Of a stretch of 64,000 nt of DNA, positions 17,736-26,682 are shown piece after piece. The notes beneath the pieces were generated by a model. The model ran no database searches, had not been told where the DNA came from, and worked only from the letters and a program-made list of their open reading frames with translations. The stretch lies in NCBI RefSeq assembly GCF_004298475.1, contig NZ_SCRP01000006.1:124001-188000 (forward strand), written 5' to 3'. The position numbers and the translations under genes were made by a program. Source of the DNA: Paraburkholderia sp. (lineage in GTDB: Bacteria; Pseudomonadota; Gammaproteobacteria; Burkholderiales; Burkholderiaceae). Position 1 is the first letter of the stretch. The number at the start of each line of letters is the position of its first letter.

Positions 17736-18557
17736 ACCCATGGCACACCGATCCTGGCCGCTCACGCGCTGACCTTGCGCGCGGGCGCGCGCACGCTCGT
17801 CGAATCGCTCACGCTGTCCTGCGGCGCGGGTGAAATCTGGTGTGTCGCCGGTGCGAACGGCGCAGGCAAGACGACGCTGATCGGTGCGCTGGCCGGACTG
17901 CGCACGAGCGCGGCAGGCCACGTCGAAATCGACGGCTGCGCGCTGGCCGACTGGGCGCCCGTCAAGCTTGCGCAGCGTCGCGCACTGATGCCGCAGGACG
18001 TGCACGATGCGTTCAACGCGAGCGTGCTCGACATCGTGCTGCTCAACCGCTATCCGCATCTGGCGGGCTGGGGCTGGGAGCGCGACGAGGACCGCACGGC
18101 AGCGCATGCGGCGCTGGCCGCGCTCGGCCTCGAAGCACTCGCGGCGCGCGACGTTCTTTCGCTGTCCGGCGGCGAACGGCAACGCGTCGCGCTTGCCGCC
18201 GTGCTGTGTCAGGATGCGCCGCTTCTGCTGCTCGACGAGCCGCTCTCGCATCTGGATCTGCATCACCAGATTGCCTGCCTCGAAGCGCTGGTGCGCTGGG
18301 TGCGCGTCGAGGTGCGCACGATTGTTTTTTCCTGCCACGATCTCAATCTCGCGCGGCGCTATGCAACGCATGCGCTGCTGCTCGATAGCCGTGGCGGCTT
18401 TTACGCGGGACCGGTGGGCGAAGTCTTGACGCCGGACCGCGCCAGCGATGCGTTCGGCCATCCGCTCGTGCTGATCCGCGAAGGCGCGCACGAGGCGCTC
18501 GTTCCCGCGCTTTCGCGCGAGCCGTCGCCTGAAGCTGCGCCGCGTCGCTCGACCTGA
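17700..18557 (+). CDS. btuD: BtuD-like ABC transporter ATP-binding protein
   Basis: This 285-aa ATPase drives the permease just upstream. It has the Walker A motif GANGAGKTT, the LSGGERQR signature, Walker B with LLLLDEPLSHLD, and the switch histidine in VFSCHDL. The N-terminus contains MNHAMNHATNHATH, encoded by three 12-bp tandem units, so the native start could be the ATG at 17700 or at 17712. It is likely that the first 14 residues are not part of the fold. The cob genes follow 43 bp later. Confidence 0.88.
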   Translation: MNHAMNHATNHATHGTPILAAHALTLRAGARTLVESLTLSCGAGEIWCVAGANGAGKTTLIGALAGLRTSAAGHVEIDGCALADWAPVKLAQRRALMPQDVHDAFNASVLDIVLLNRYPHLAGWGWERDEDRTAAHAALAALGLEALAARDVLSLSGGERQRVALAAVLCQDAPLLLLDEPLSHLDLHHQIACLEALVRWVRVEVRTIVFSCHDLNLARRYATHALLLDSRGGFYAGPVGEVLTPDRASDAFGHPLVLIREGAHEALVPALSREPSPEAAPRRST

Positions 18558-18600
18558 ATACCGCTTCATCCAATGTGAACTTCAACCCTTTGACCCGAAC

Positions 18601-19674
18601 ATGACGTCGACTCTTTCCCAACTGCTGGACATCGAGCCGCTGGATCTTTCGCTGCGCGACGAGCTGCAGCATCTGATCGATACGAAAACCAAGCCGCCTG
18701 GCAGCCTCGGCCGGCTCGAGGCGCTGGCGCGCCAGCTCGGCATGATCCAGCAGACGACGCATCCCGTCGTCGAGCGGCCCGCGATGATCGTCTTTGCCGG
18801 CGATCACGGCATCGCCAATGAAGGCGTGAGTCCGTATCCGCAGGCCGTGACCGTGCAGATGGTCGCGAATTTCCTCGCGGGCGGCGCGGCGATCAATGCG
18901 TTCAGCGGCGTCGCAGGGCTCACGCTGGAGATCGTCGATGCCGGTATCGCGACGGCGCTGCCGTCGTCGCCGTCGCTCGTCGACGTGGCCATCGCACGCG
19001 GCACGCGCAACTTCGCGCACGAAAGCGCCATGACGCGCGAGCAGGCCATCGCCGCGCTCGAAGCGGGCGCGGCGCGCGTGCGTCATCATGCGGCGCTCGG
19101 CACCAACGTGATCGGCTTCGGCGAAATGGGCATCGCGAACACGTCGTCGGCTGCGTGCCTGATGAGCCGTCTGTGCAATGTGCCGATCGACGAGTGCGTC
19201 GGCCGCGGCACCGGTCTCGACAATGCGGGCCTCGCGAAGAAGCGCAACGTGCTGGCGGCGGCGCTCGCGCGTCACGCGGACGTGCGCGAGCCGCTCGACG
19301 TCCTCGCCACGTTCGGCGGCTTCGAGATCGCGATGATGGCGGGCGCCTGCATCGAAGCGGCGCGCTTGCGCATGACGATTCTGGTCGATGGTTTCATCGC
19401 CACGTCGGCGCTGCTCGTGGCCGATGCGCTTGCGTCCGGCGTGCGCGATTTCTGTGTGTTTGCGCATGCATCGAACGAAGCGGGTCACCGTCGCATGCTC
19501 GATCACTTCGGCGCGCGCGAACTGCTCGCGCTCGATCTGCGGCTCGGCGAGGGCACGGGCGCGGCGCTCGCGGTGCCGCTGCTGCGCGCGGCGTGCGCGT
19601 TCCTGAACGAGATGGCGAGCTTCGAGTCGGCGGGCGTCGCCAACCGCGGCGGCGACGGCGCGGCGGGTGCGTGA
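18601..19674 (+). CDS. cobT: Nicotinate-nucleotide-dimethylbenzimidazole phosphoribosyltransferase
   Basis: CobT makes alpha-ribazole phosphate from the lower-ligand base for assembly of the cobalamin nucleotide loop. The 357-aa protein has TKPPGSLGRLE near the N-terminus, FAGDHGIANEGVSPYPQ, and the C-terminal LGEGTGAALAVPLL motif that holds the catalytic glutamate. Only nucleotide-loop genes (cobT, cobS, cobC, cobU) are in the window, as in organisms that salvage corrinoids, though corrin-ring genes may lie elsewhere. Confidence 0.96.
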   Translation: MTSTLSQLLDIEPLDLSLRDELQHLIDTKTKPPGSLGRLEALARQLGMIQQTTHPVVERPAMIVFAGDHGIANEGVSPYPQAVTVQMVANFLAGGAAINAFSGVAGLTLEIVDAGIATALPSSPSLVDVAIARGTRNFAHESAMTREQAIAALEAGAARVRHHAALGTNVIGFGEMGIANTSSAACLMSRLCNVPIDECVGRGTGLDNAGLAKKRNVLAAALARHADVREPLDVLATFGGFEIAMMAGACIEAARLRMTILVDGFIATSALLVADALASGVRDFCVFAHASNEAGHRRMLDHFGARELLALDLRLGEGTGAALAVPLLRAACAFLNEMASFESAGVANRGGDGAAGA

Positions 19675-19722
19675 TGCGCTCGCTCGGGACGCGGGAGGCG
19701 GCGTGCACGTGAGGCATCGGCG

Positions 19723-20499
19723 ATGAATCCGCTTGCGGAACTGCGCTATTTCTTCACGGCGCTCGGCTACTTCACGCGCGTGCCGGTGCCGCGCTGGGTG
19801 GGCTTCGAACCCGCATGGCTCAACGCCGCCGCGCGCTATTTCCCGCTCGTGGGCGCGGTGGTGGGCGCGTTTGCAGCGCTCGTGTATCTCGCGGCGCTAC
19901 GCGTCTTTCCGCCCGGCGTGGCGGTGCTGCTCTCGATGACGGCGACGCTCGTCGCGACCGGCGCCTTCCATGAGGATGGGCTCGCCGATTGCTGCGATGC
20001 GTTCGGCGGCGGCTACACACGCGAGGACGTGCTGCGCATCATGCACGATTCGCGGATCGGCGCGTTCGGCGCGATCGGCGTTGTCGTCGCGCTCGCGTTG
20101 AAGTGGCAGGTGCTCGCCGCGCTGCCGCCCATGCGCGCCGCGATGCTCATGATCGCGGGTCACGCCGCGAGCCGCGCGTGCGCGATCAGCTATCTCGTCT
20201 CGCTCGACTACGTGCGCGCCGAAGGCAAGGCGAAGCCGGTCGCCCAGCGCATGAGCGTTGCGGCGTTGCTCTTCGCCTGCCTGTTCGGCCTGCCCTGGCT
20301 CTTCTGGCCTGCATGGCCCGACGGGCACGACTGGCGTGCGGGCATCGCTACGCTCGTGGTGCTCGCCGGACTGCGCTTCGCGCTCGGGCGCTACTTCGCG
20401 AAGCGCATCGGCGGTTATACCGGCGACTGTCTCGGCTTTGCGCAACAGGTGTTTGAACTCGCGATCTATCTCGTGGGGCTCGCGTGGATCTCGTTCTGA
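19723..20499 (+). CDS. cobS: Adenosylcobinamide-GDP ribazoletransferase (cobalamin synthase)
   Basis: This 258-aa integral membrane enzyme joins adenosylcobinamide-GDP with alpha-ribazole. The motif FHEDGLADCCDAFGGGYTRE near residue 85, followed by MHDSRIGAFG, is the acidic CobS signature, and several hydrophobic helices follow. The stop overlaps the next gene, cobC, by 16 bases, so the two are translationally linked. It is 49 bp downstream of cobT. Confidence 0.95.
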   Translation: MNPLAELRYFFTALGYFTRVPVPRWVGFEPAWLNAAARYFPLVGAVVGAFAALVYLAALRVFPPGVAVLLSMTATLVATGAFHEDGLADCCDAFGGGYTREDVLRIMHDSRIGAFGAIGVVVALALKWQVLAALPPMRAAMLMIAGHAASRACAISYLVSLDYVRAEGKAKPVAQRMSVAALLFACLFGLPWLFWPAWPDGHDWRAGIATLVVLAGLRFALGRYFAKRIGGYTGDCLGFAQQVFELAIYLVGLAWISF

Positions 20500-21092
20500 T
20501 CCGGCATCCGGCTGTGGCCGTCGAGCCGGGTGTCTGCTATGGCAGCAGCGACGTGCCGCTGGCGGGCGACGCGGCGCACGAGGCCGCACGGCTTGCGCAG
20601 CGGCTCGACGCGCTCGGCGCGCGTGCGCCGTTGCGTGTCGAGTCGAGCCCGCTCACGCGCTGCGCGCGGATCGCGCATGCGCTCGCATCGGCGCACGGTC
20701 TTGCGCCGTGCGTCGATGAGCGGCTCGCGGAGATGGATTTCGGCGCGTGGGAAATGCGGCGTTGGGATGCGATCGAGCGCGCGCAGATCGACGCCTGGGC
20801 CGCGGATTTCGAGCACGCCCGCATGCATGGCGGCGAGAGCGTTGCGCAGTTCGACGCACGTGTCGGCGACTGGCTAGATGAAGCGCGCGTTGCACGTGAA
20901 GCCGACGAAGCAGATACAGGCGACACAGCCTGGGTCGTGACGCACGCGGGCGTGATTCGCGCGCTCACGGCGCGCGCGCTCGATCTGCCGATCTCGCGCT
21001 GCGTGCGCTGGCCGCTGGAAATGGCCGCGCTCGTCTGGTTGCGGCGCGATGCGGCGAGCGGACAGTGGTCGCTGGTCCGCTGGAACGTCTGA
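20484..21092 (+). CDS. cobC: CobC-like alpha-ribazole phosphatase (histidine phosphatase family)
   Basis: This 202-aa protein belongs to the phosphoglycerate-mutase-like superfamily: the catalytic segment is LVLIRHPAV near the N-terminus (RHP instead of the common RHG), and WVVTHAGVIRAL holds the second histidine. The position in the cob cluster suggests it dephosphorylates alpha-ribazole phosphate. The start codon is GTG at 20484, inside cobS. The RHP variant occurs in CobC-like members; substrate is inferred from context. Confidence 0.85.
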   Translation: MDLVLIRHPAVAVEPGVCYGSSDVPLAGDAAHEAARLAQRLDALGARAPLRVESSPLTRCARIAHALASAHGLAPCVDERLAEMDFGAWEMRRWDAIERAQIDAWAADFEHARMHGGESVAQFDARVGDWLDEARVAREADEADTGDTAWVVTHAGVIRALTARALDLPISRCVRWPLEMAALVWLRRDAASGQWSLVRWNV

Positions 21093-21120
21093 ATTAATTC
21101 GAATCCCGAATCAATGCGAA

Positions 21121-22056
21121 TCAACGGTTCATGCCGGCGTCACGCGCGCGCGCCTGATCCAGATCCTTGCAGAGCTGTGCCGCGCCCTGGGCGATGCGCG
21201 GAGCGGGGCGCGTGAGCAGATCGCCGTCGATGGCGAAGAGGTTGCCGCGCCTGACCGCCGTCAACATCGGCCACGCGCGCCAGCTTTCGAGTGCGGGCAA
21301 CGGTTGATCGGAGGCGGTCGCGCCTTGCGCGGACGTCACGATCGCATCGGGATCGGCGGCGAGCACGGCTTCCGTCGAAACCGTCGGCACGAGCGGTTTC
21401 AAGCCCGCGAATATGTTGCGTCCGCCGCATAGCGTGATCACGTCGCTGATCATGCTCTCGCCGTTGAGCGTCATCAGCGGCCGATCCCACGCTTCGTAAA
21501 ACACGCTCACAGGCGGACGGCCCGCGTAGCGCGCGCGCAGTTGCGCGACGTCGCGGCGAAAATCCGCGGCAGCGGCCTGCGCGGTGTCCGGCGTATCGAA
21601 CAGCACGCCGAGGCGCGTAAGCGATGTCGCGACGTCGTCGAGGCGGCGGGGCGCGCTGAAAAACAGTGGAATGTGCAGATCGCGCAGGCGGTCGATCTGC
21701 GGCTGCGCGTTGCCTTGCCACCAGACGACGATGAGGTCGGGCTTGAGCGCGGCGATGCGTTCGAGGTCGAGCACGAGGGCGTCGCCGATGCGCGGCACGC
21801 GCCTGGCCGCGCTTGGGTAGTCGCTGTAGCTGACCGTGCCGACGAGCCGTGCGCCGCCGCCCGCCGCGTAGATCAGTTCGGTGCCGTGGGGCGAGAGGCT
21901 GATCACGCGCCGCGCGGGTGCGGCGAGCGTGACGGTGCGCCCGGCATCGTCGACGACGCTGACCGCTGCCGATGCGGCGCGCGTGGTGAGCGCAGTAAAC
22001 GTGGTAAGCGCCACGGCTGCACCGAGCGCCAGCGCAGCGAAACGGCGTTGCGTCAT
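21121..22056 (-). CDS. btuF: Cobalamin-binding periplasmic protein, BtuF-like
   Basis: This ABC-transporter substrate-binding protein of about 311 aa likely captures cobalamin for the permease encoded at 16642. From the ATG at 22056, a signal peptide (MTQRRFAALALG to TRAASAA) precedes a class III binding fold, with RVISLSPHGTELIYAAG and IGDALVLDLERIAALKPDLIVVW as the first lobe. It follows cobU on the minus strand with 40 bp between. The reading frame is open further upstream, but this start gives the only sensible signal peptide. Confidence 0.88.
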   Translation of the reverse strand: MTQRRFAALALGAAVALTTFTALTTRAASAAVSVVDDAGRTVTLAAPARRVISLSPHGTELIYAAGGGARLVGTVSYSDYPSAARRVPRIGDALVLDLERIAALKPDLIVVWWQGNAQPQIDRLRDLHIPLFFSAPRRLDDVATSLTRLGVLFDTPDTAQAAAADFRRDVAQLRARYAGRPPVSVFYEAWDRPLMTLNGESMISDVITLCGGRNIFAGLKPLVPTVSTEAVLAADPDAIVTSAQGATASDQPLPALESWRAWPMLTAVRRGNLFAIDGDLLTRPAPRIAQGAAQLCKDLDQARARDAGMNR

Positions 22057-22096
22057 GACGAAGCCGCCGTGCGGGGCAGGGTGAGGATGCGCGGCA

Positions 22097-22636
22097 TCAT
22101 GGCGTCTTGAGCGAAAGCGGCAATCCGGCGGCGATGAACGTCGCGCGGTCGGCAATCGCGGCAATGCGCTGGTTCAGCCGGCCGAGTTCATCGACGTAAA
22201 GGCGCGTGGCCGCGCCGAGCGGCACGACGCCCATGCCGATCTCGTTGCTCACGACCAGCACCGTGCCGTGCGCGCGCGCGCAGGCGGCGGCGAAGGCGTC
22301 GACGCGCGCGGACCAGTCGGGCAGCGGGGTTTCGGAGCCGGGCGGACACAGCAGGTTGGCGAGCCAGAGCGTGAGGCAGTCGATCAGCACGCACTGGCCA
22401 TTCGACGCAGCCGTGTCGAGCGCGGCCGTGAGATCGAGCGGCGCTTCGACCAGCGCCCAGTGCGCGGGCCGTCGTGTACGGTGATGCGCGACGCGCTCGG
22501 CAAGCTCGTCGTCCGCGACGCGCGCCGTGGCGATGTAGGTGACAGGCAGCCCGCTTTCGCGGGCGAGGCGTTCGGCGTACGCGCTCTTGCCCGAGCGCGC
22601 GCCACCGACGATGAAGGTGAGGTCGCGCGAAATCAT
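22097..22636 (-). CDS. cobU: Adenosylcobinamide kinase / guanylyltransferase
   Basis: CobU (CobP) phosphorylates adenosylcobinamide and then adds GMP, producing the substrate of CobS. The 179-aa protein has the P-loop GGARSGKSAYAERLA near residue 12 and the VVSNEIGMGVVP segment typical of the family. It heads the minus-strand cobU-btuF pair; a B12 riboswitch is not visible in front of it, unlike the plus-strand operon. Confidence 0.95.
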   Translation of the reverse strand: MISRDLTFIVGGARSGKSAYAERLARESGLPVTYIATARVADDELAERVAHHRTRRPAHWALVEAPLDLTAALDTAASNGQCVLIDCLTLWLANLLCPPGSETPLPDWSARVDAFAAACARAHGTVLVVSNEIGMGVVPLGAATRLYVDELGRLNQRIAAIADRATFIAAGLPLSLKTP

Positions 22637-22801
22637 CGCGTGATTGTACCGGTGCGGTTGCGGTGCGATGGGATAATGCGGGTTTTGCGCGGGTTGTGCT
22701 GTTTTTGCGTCCGGCGCGCGCTCCGGCCGCCGACCCGCAGCCAGGCAGATACCTTGGCAATCCGGCTGGCAGGCGCGTCAGCCATCCTGACAGGAGTATT
22801 C

Positions 22802-23428
22802 ATGACGGTAATCGTGGTGGCGAATCCGAAGGGCGGCGTGGGCAAAAGCACGCTGTCCACCAATCTGGCAGGCTTTTTCGCCGCGCAGGGCGAGTGGGTG
22901 GCGCTCGCCGACCTCGACCGGCAGCAATCCGCGCATTCGTGGCTCGATCTGCGGCCCGCAACGCTGCCGGCCATCGAAAGCTGGGGCGTCGATGTCGACA
23001 AGCCGCAGAAGCCGCCGCAAGGGCTCGAACACGCGGTCATCGACACGCCCGCGGGCCTGCACGGCAACCGGCTCGGCGCGATCATCGAACTGGCGGACAA
23101 GGTGATCGTGCCGCTGCAGCCGTCGATGTTCGACATTCTCGCGACCCAGGACTTCCTCGACCGGCTGGCGAAGGAGAAGGCTGTCCGCAAGGGGATGATC
23201 CAGGTCGGCGTGGTCGGCATGCGGGTGGACGCGCGCACGCGCTCGGCGGAACAGTTGCAGCGCTTTGTCGAGGGACTGAATCTGCCGGTGCTCGGCTATC
23301 TGCGCGATACGCAGAACTACGTGCAGCTCGCCGCGCACGGCCTCACGCTGTGGGATGTCGCGAAAAGCCGGGTGGAGAAGGATCTGGAGCAGTGGCAGTC
23401 GATCCTTGCCTGGGTGAATGGCAAATAA
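22802..23428 (+). CDS. Orphan ParA/MinD-like ATPase
   Basis: This 208-aa protein has a deviant Walker A (PKGGVGKSTLSTNLAG) near the N-terminus and DLDRQQSAHSW as the Walker A' partner, with VIDTPAGLHG for Walker B. It belongs to the short ParA family without a DNA-binding N-terminal domain. No parB-like partner lies next to it, so it is an orphan whose cargo is unknown (chromosome, chemoreceptor or other positioning are possible). AGGAG precedes the ATG by 6 bases. It is often found near the panC/panD/scpA cluster in this group. Confidence 0.85.
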   Translation: MTVIVVANPKGGVGKSTLSTNLAGFFAAQGEWVALADLDRQQSAHSWLDLRPATLPAIESWGVDVDKPQKPPQGLEHAVIDTPAGLHGNRLGAIIELADKVIVPLQPSMFDILATQDFLDRLAKEKAVRKGMIQVGVVGMRVDARTRSAEQLQRFVEGLNLPVLGYLRDTQNYVQLAAHGLTLWDVAKSRVEKDLEQWQSILAWVNGK

Positions 23429-23463
23429 GCGGCAAATGAGTGCCGAATGAGCCGCAAATGAGC
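23420..23463 (+). repeat. Four 11-bp tandem units across the ParA-like stop codon
   Basis: Units ggcaaataagc, ggcaaatgagt, gccgaatgagc and cgcaaatgagc begin at 23420, 23431, 23442 and 23453. The first contains the TAA stop codon, and the others add further stops (TGA) in other frames. Confidence 0.75.
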
Positions 23464-23508
23464 CACTGCGCGCGGGGCGCGCGAACGCACGCCCCGCGAA
23501 ACCGGACT

Positions 23509-23895
23509 TCAGGTCCAGTTCTGGGTCGGCACGTGGTCGCGGCTGCCCTTGATGCGGTTGTTTTCGTCGACGAAGACCAGGTCCGGCTTCCAGCCGGCCT
23601 TCAATTCCGCCTCATCCACGTTCGCGAAGGCCGCGATGATCACGAGGTCGCCCAGTTGCGCGCGTCGTGCCGCCGAGCCGTTGAGCGAAATCATGCCGCT
23701 GCCGCGCTCGCCCTTGATCGCGTAGGTCGAGAAACGCTCGCCGTTGTTGACGTTCCAGATGTCGATACGCTCGTTTTCGACGATGTTCGCCGCTTCGAGC
23801 AGGTTTTCGTCGATGGCGCACGAGCCTTCGTAATGCAGTTCGCAGTGCGTGACGGTGGCGCGGTGGATCTTCGACTTGAGCATGTGGCGTTGCAT
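23509..23895 (-). CDS. panD: Aspartate 1-decarboxylase
   Basis: PanD makes beta-alanine for pantothenate synthesis. It is made as a pro-enzyme cut between Gly24 and Ser25, and that site (HYEGSCAID) is intact, giving the pyruvoyl group at Ser25. The 128-aa length fits the family. It lies downstream of panC on the same strand with a 133-bp gap that has a 13-bp tandem repeat. panB is not in the window. Confidence 0.97.
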   Translation of the reverse strand: MQRHMLKSKIHRATVTHCELHYEGSCAIDENLLEAANIVENERIDIWNVNNGERFSTYAIKGERGSGMISLNGSAARRAQLGDLVIIAAFANVDEAELKAGWKPDLVFVDENNRIKGSRDHVPTQNWT

Positions 23896-23983
23896 GGGGA
23901 GGCTCCTCTCGCGGACGGGCGTTCGGCCCGCCGCTGGTCTGGCTCGGGGCGGCGCGGCGGCCGCCCGTGAAGCACGGATAAAC

Positions 23984-24020
23984 GCGTGGAAAATAAGCGT
24001 GGAAAATAAGCGGGGATTAA
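23984..24020 (-). repeat. 13-bp tandem units between panC and panD
   Basis: Units gcgtggaaaataa at 23984-23996 and 23997-24009 are identical and a shorter diverged copy follows at 24010-24020. They occupy the panC-panD intergenic gap. Confidence 0.8.
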
Positions 24021-24028
24021 AAGCCGGA

Positions 24029-25213
<1,185 letters not shown>

Positions 25214-26116
25214 TCAGGCCGGCAGGTAGGCGAGCCGCACGTAGATCGGGGCGAAGGGCTCCGCCTGGGTGATCTCGATCAACGACTCGCGCGACAGTTC
25301 GAGCATGGCGATGAAGTTCACGACCACGACCGGCACGCCGCGCGAGACGTCGAAAAGCTCGGAAAACTCCATGAAGCGCGCATTCTGGAGCCTGCGCAGG
25401 ATCACGCTCATGTGCTCGCGCACCGAGAGTTCCTCGCGCGAGATCTTGTGGTGCTGCACGAGCTTCGCGCGCTTGATGACGTCGGCCCATGCGGCGCGCA
25501 GGTCGTTGCTGTCGACGTCGGGAAAGCGCGGCGTGACGCTCTGCTCGATGTAGACCTCGGCGCGCAGGAAGTCGCGCCCGAGCTGCGGGAGCTGGTCGAG
25601 GCGCTGCGCGGCGAGCTTCATCTGCTCGTATTCGAGCAGGCGGCGCACGAGTTCGGCGCGCGGATCTTCGGCTTCCTCGCCGGTGTCGGCCTTCCTGACC
25701 GGCAAGAGCATGCGCGACTTGATCTCGATGAGCATCGCGGCCATCAGCAGATATTCGGCTGCGAGTTCCAGATTGGTCTTGCGCAGCTGCTCGACGTAGC
25801 CGAGGTATTGCGTCGTGACATCCGCCATCGGGATGTCGAGGACGTTGAAGTTCTGCTTGCGGATCAGGTAGAGCAGCAGGTCGAGGGGGCCTTCGAAGGT
25901 CTCGAGAAAGACTTCGAGCGCATCCGGGGGGATGTACAGGTCCTGCGGCAGCTTGAAGAGCGGCTCGCCGTACAGGCGTGCGAATGCGACGCCGTCAACC
26001 GTATCGGGCGTCGAATCCGTTGCGGGCGCGGCCAGCGCCTCGTCCGCCGGACTGTGCGCCGGTGCGCCCGCGACGTGTCCCGTCTTGGGTGTTCCGGCCC
26101 CGTCGGCCTCGGCCAT
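25214..26116 (-). CDS. scpA: Segregation and condensation protein A
   Basis: ScpA is the kleisin that joins SMC heads in chromosome condensation. The 300-aa protein has a variable Ala-rich N-terminus (about 60 residues), then ETFEGPLDLLLYLIRKQNFNVLDIPM, the kleisin N-terminal motif, and a C-terminal winged-helix segment (SRESLIEITQAEPFAPIYVRL). The start at 26116 overlaps the DUF3460 stop by one base (TGATG), so translation is coupled. scpB is not in the window. Confidence 0.93.
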   Translation of the reverse strand: MAEADGAGTPKTGHVAGAPAHSPADEALAAPATDSTPDTVDGVAFARLYGEPLFKLPQDLYIPPDALEVFLETFEGPLDLLLYLIRKQNFNVLDIPMADVTTQYLGYVEQLRKTNLELAAEYLLMAAMLIEIKSRMLLPVRKADTGEEAEDPRAELVRRLLEYEQMKLAAQRLDQLPQLGRDFLRAEVYIEQSVTPRFPDVDSNDLRAAWADVIKRAKLVQHHKISREELSVREHMSVILRRLQNARFMEFSELFDVSRGVPVVVVNFIAMLELSRESLIEITQAEPFAPIYVRLAYLPA

Positions 26117-26301
26117 CAGAAGTTCTGGTAGTAGACGTAGGCCGTCTGCTTGACGCGCGATGCCTGCTGGCGCTCGCGTTCGTCGAGATCGAGCGGCTGC
26201 TTGTCCCACAGGAGCGCGCGGCCCTGGCGTTGCTGCTCTTCGAGTTGCGGGTGCTTCTGCTTCAACTGGTTCAGGAACTGCGTGATGTCCGACTGATACA
26301 T
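26116..26301 (-). CDS. DUF3460 family small protein
   Basis: This 61-aa protein begins MYQSDITQFLNQLKQKHPQ and ends KQTAYVYYQNF. It is charged and probably helical, of unknown function, found mainly in beta-proteobacteria next to scpA. The one-base overlap with scpA points to co-expression. I chose this start because the longer frame has no similarity beyond it. Confidence 0.8.
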   Translation of the reverse strand: MYQSDITQFLNQLKQKHPQLEEQQRQGRALLWDKQPLDLDERERQQASRVKQTAYVYYQNF

Positions 26302-26454
26302 GGCCGACGTCCGTGAAAAATGGCGGGATCGCACCATTGCGAGCCCGCCTCTGTTTATGTCGCCGGCAATTTTACAGCAAGCGCAGCGTGCGGAACATGC
26401 GGCCGGGCGGTGTATCGGGTCTGCGGGCTGCACTGGATGCACCTGCAATGCGTG

Positions 26455-26538
26455 CCAGAGCAGTCGCCAGAGCAGTCACCAAAACGGGTGCCGAAGCGGG
26501 TGACACAGCGGGTGACACAGCGGGCGCCAAGGCAGGCA
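26455..26538. repeat. Seven 12-bp tandem units between DUF3460 gene and tamA
   Basis: Units start at 26455, 26467, 26479, 26491, 26503, 26515 and 26527. The first two (ccagagcagtcg, ccagagcagtca) are almost identical, as are the fifth and sixth (acacagcgggtg, acacagcgggcg). Neighbouring units share bases with each other, suggesting stepwise duplication and decay. They fill much of the 381-bp gap between the divergent genes. Confidence 0.85.
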
Positions 26539-26682
26539 CGGCCCGCCGCGGCGGACCTGGATGGGCGCTTGCGGCCCTTTTTGCGCCGCGTTACGGAGTG
26601 CGGGCGCGCCGATGTGGTGAAATAACACGTTCGCGCCGCGACGCGCACGCCGCCATGGTGCGCGCGGCGCGCGGCAAAAACG

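Noticed and set aside
22637..22801. Second cobalamin riboswitch upstream of cobU
   Set aside because: Short resemblance (gccagccgg...ctgcctgg) but the core blocks seen at 16110-16360 are absent.
23471..23498. Terminator between the ParA-like gene and panD
   Set aside because: A GC-rich hairpin (cgcggggcg arms) is present, but no T-run follows on either strand, so I did not call it.
26455..26538. Possible CRISPR array
   Set aside because: Units are directly adjacent 12-mers without spacers and decay along the array; no cas genes nearby.
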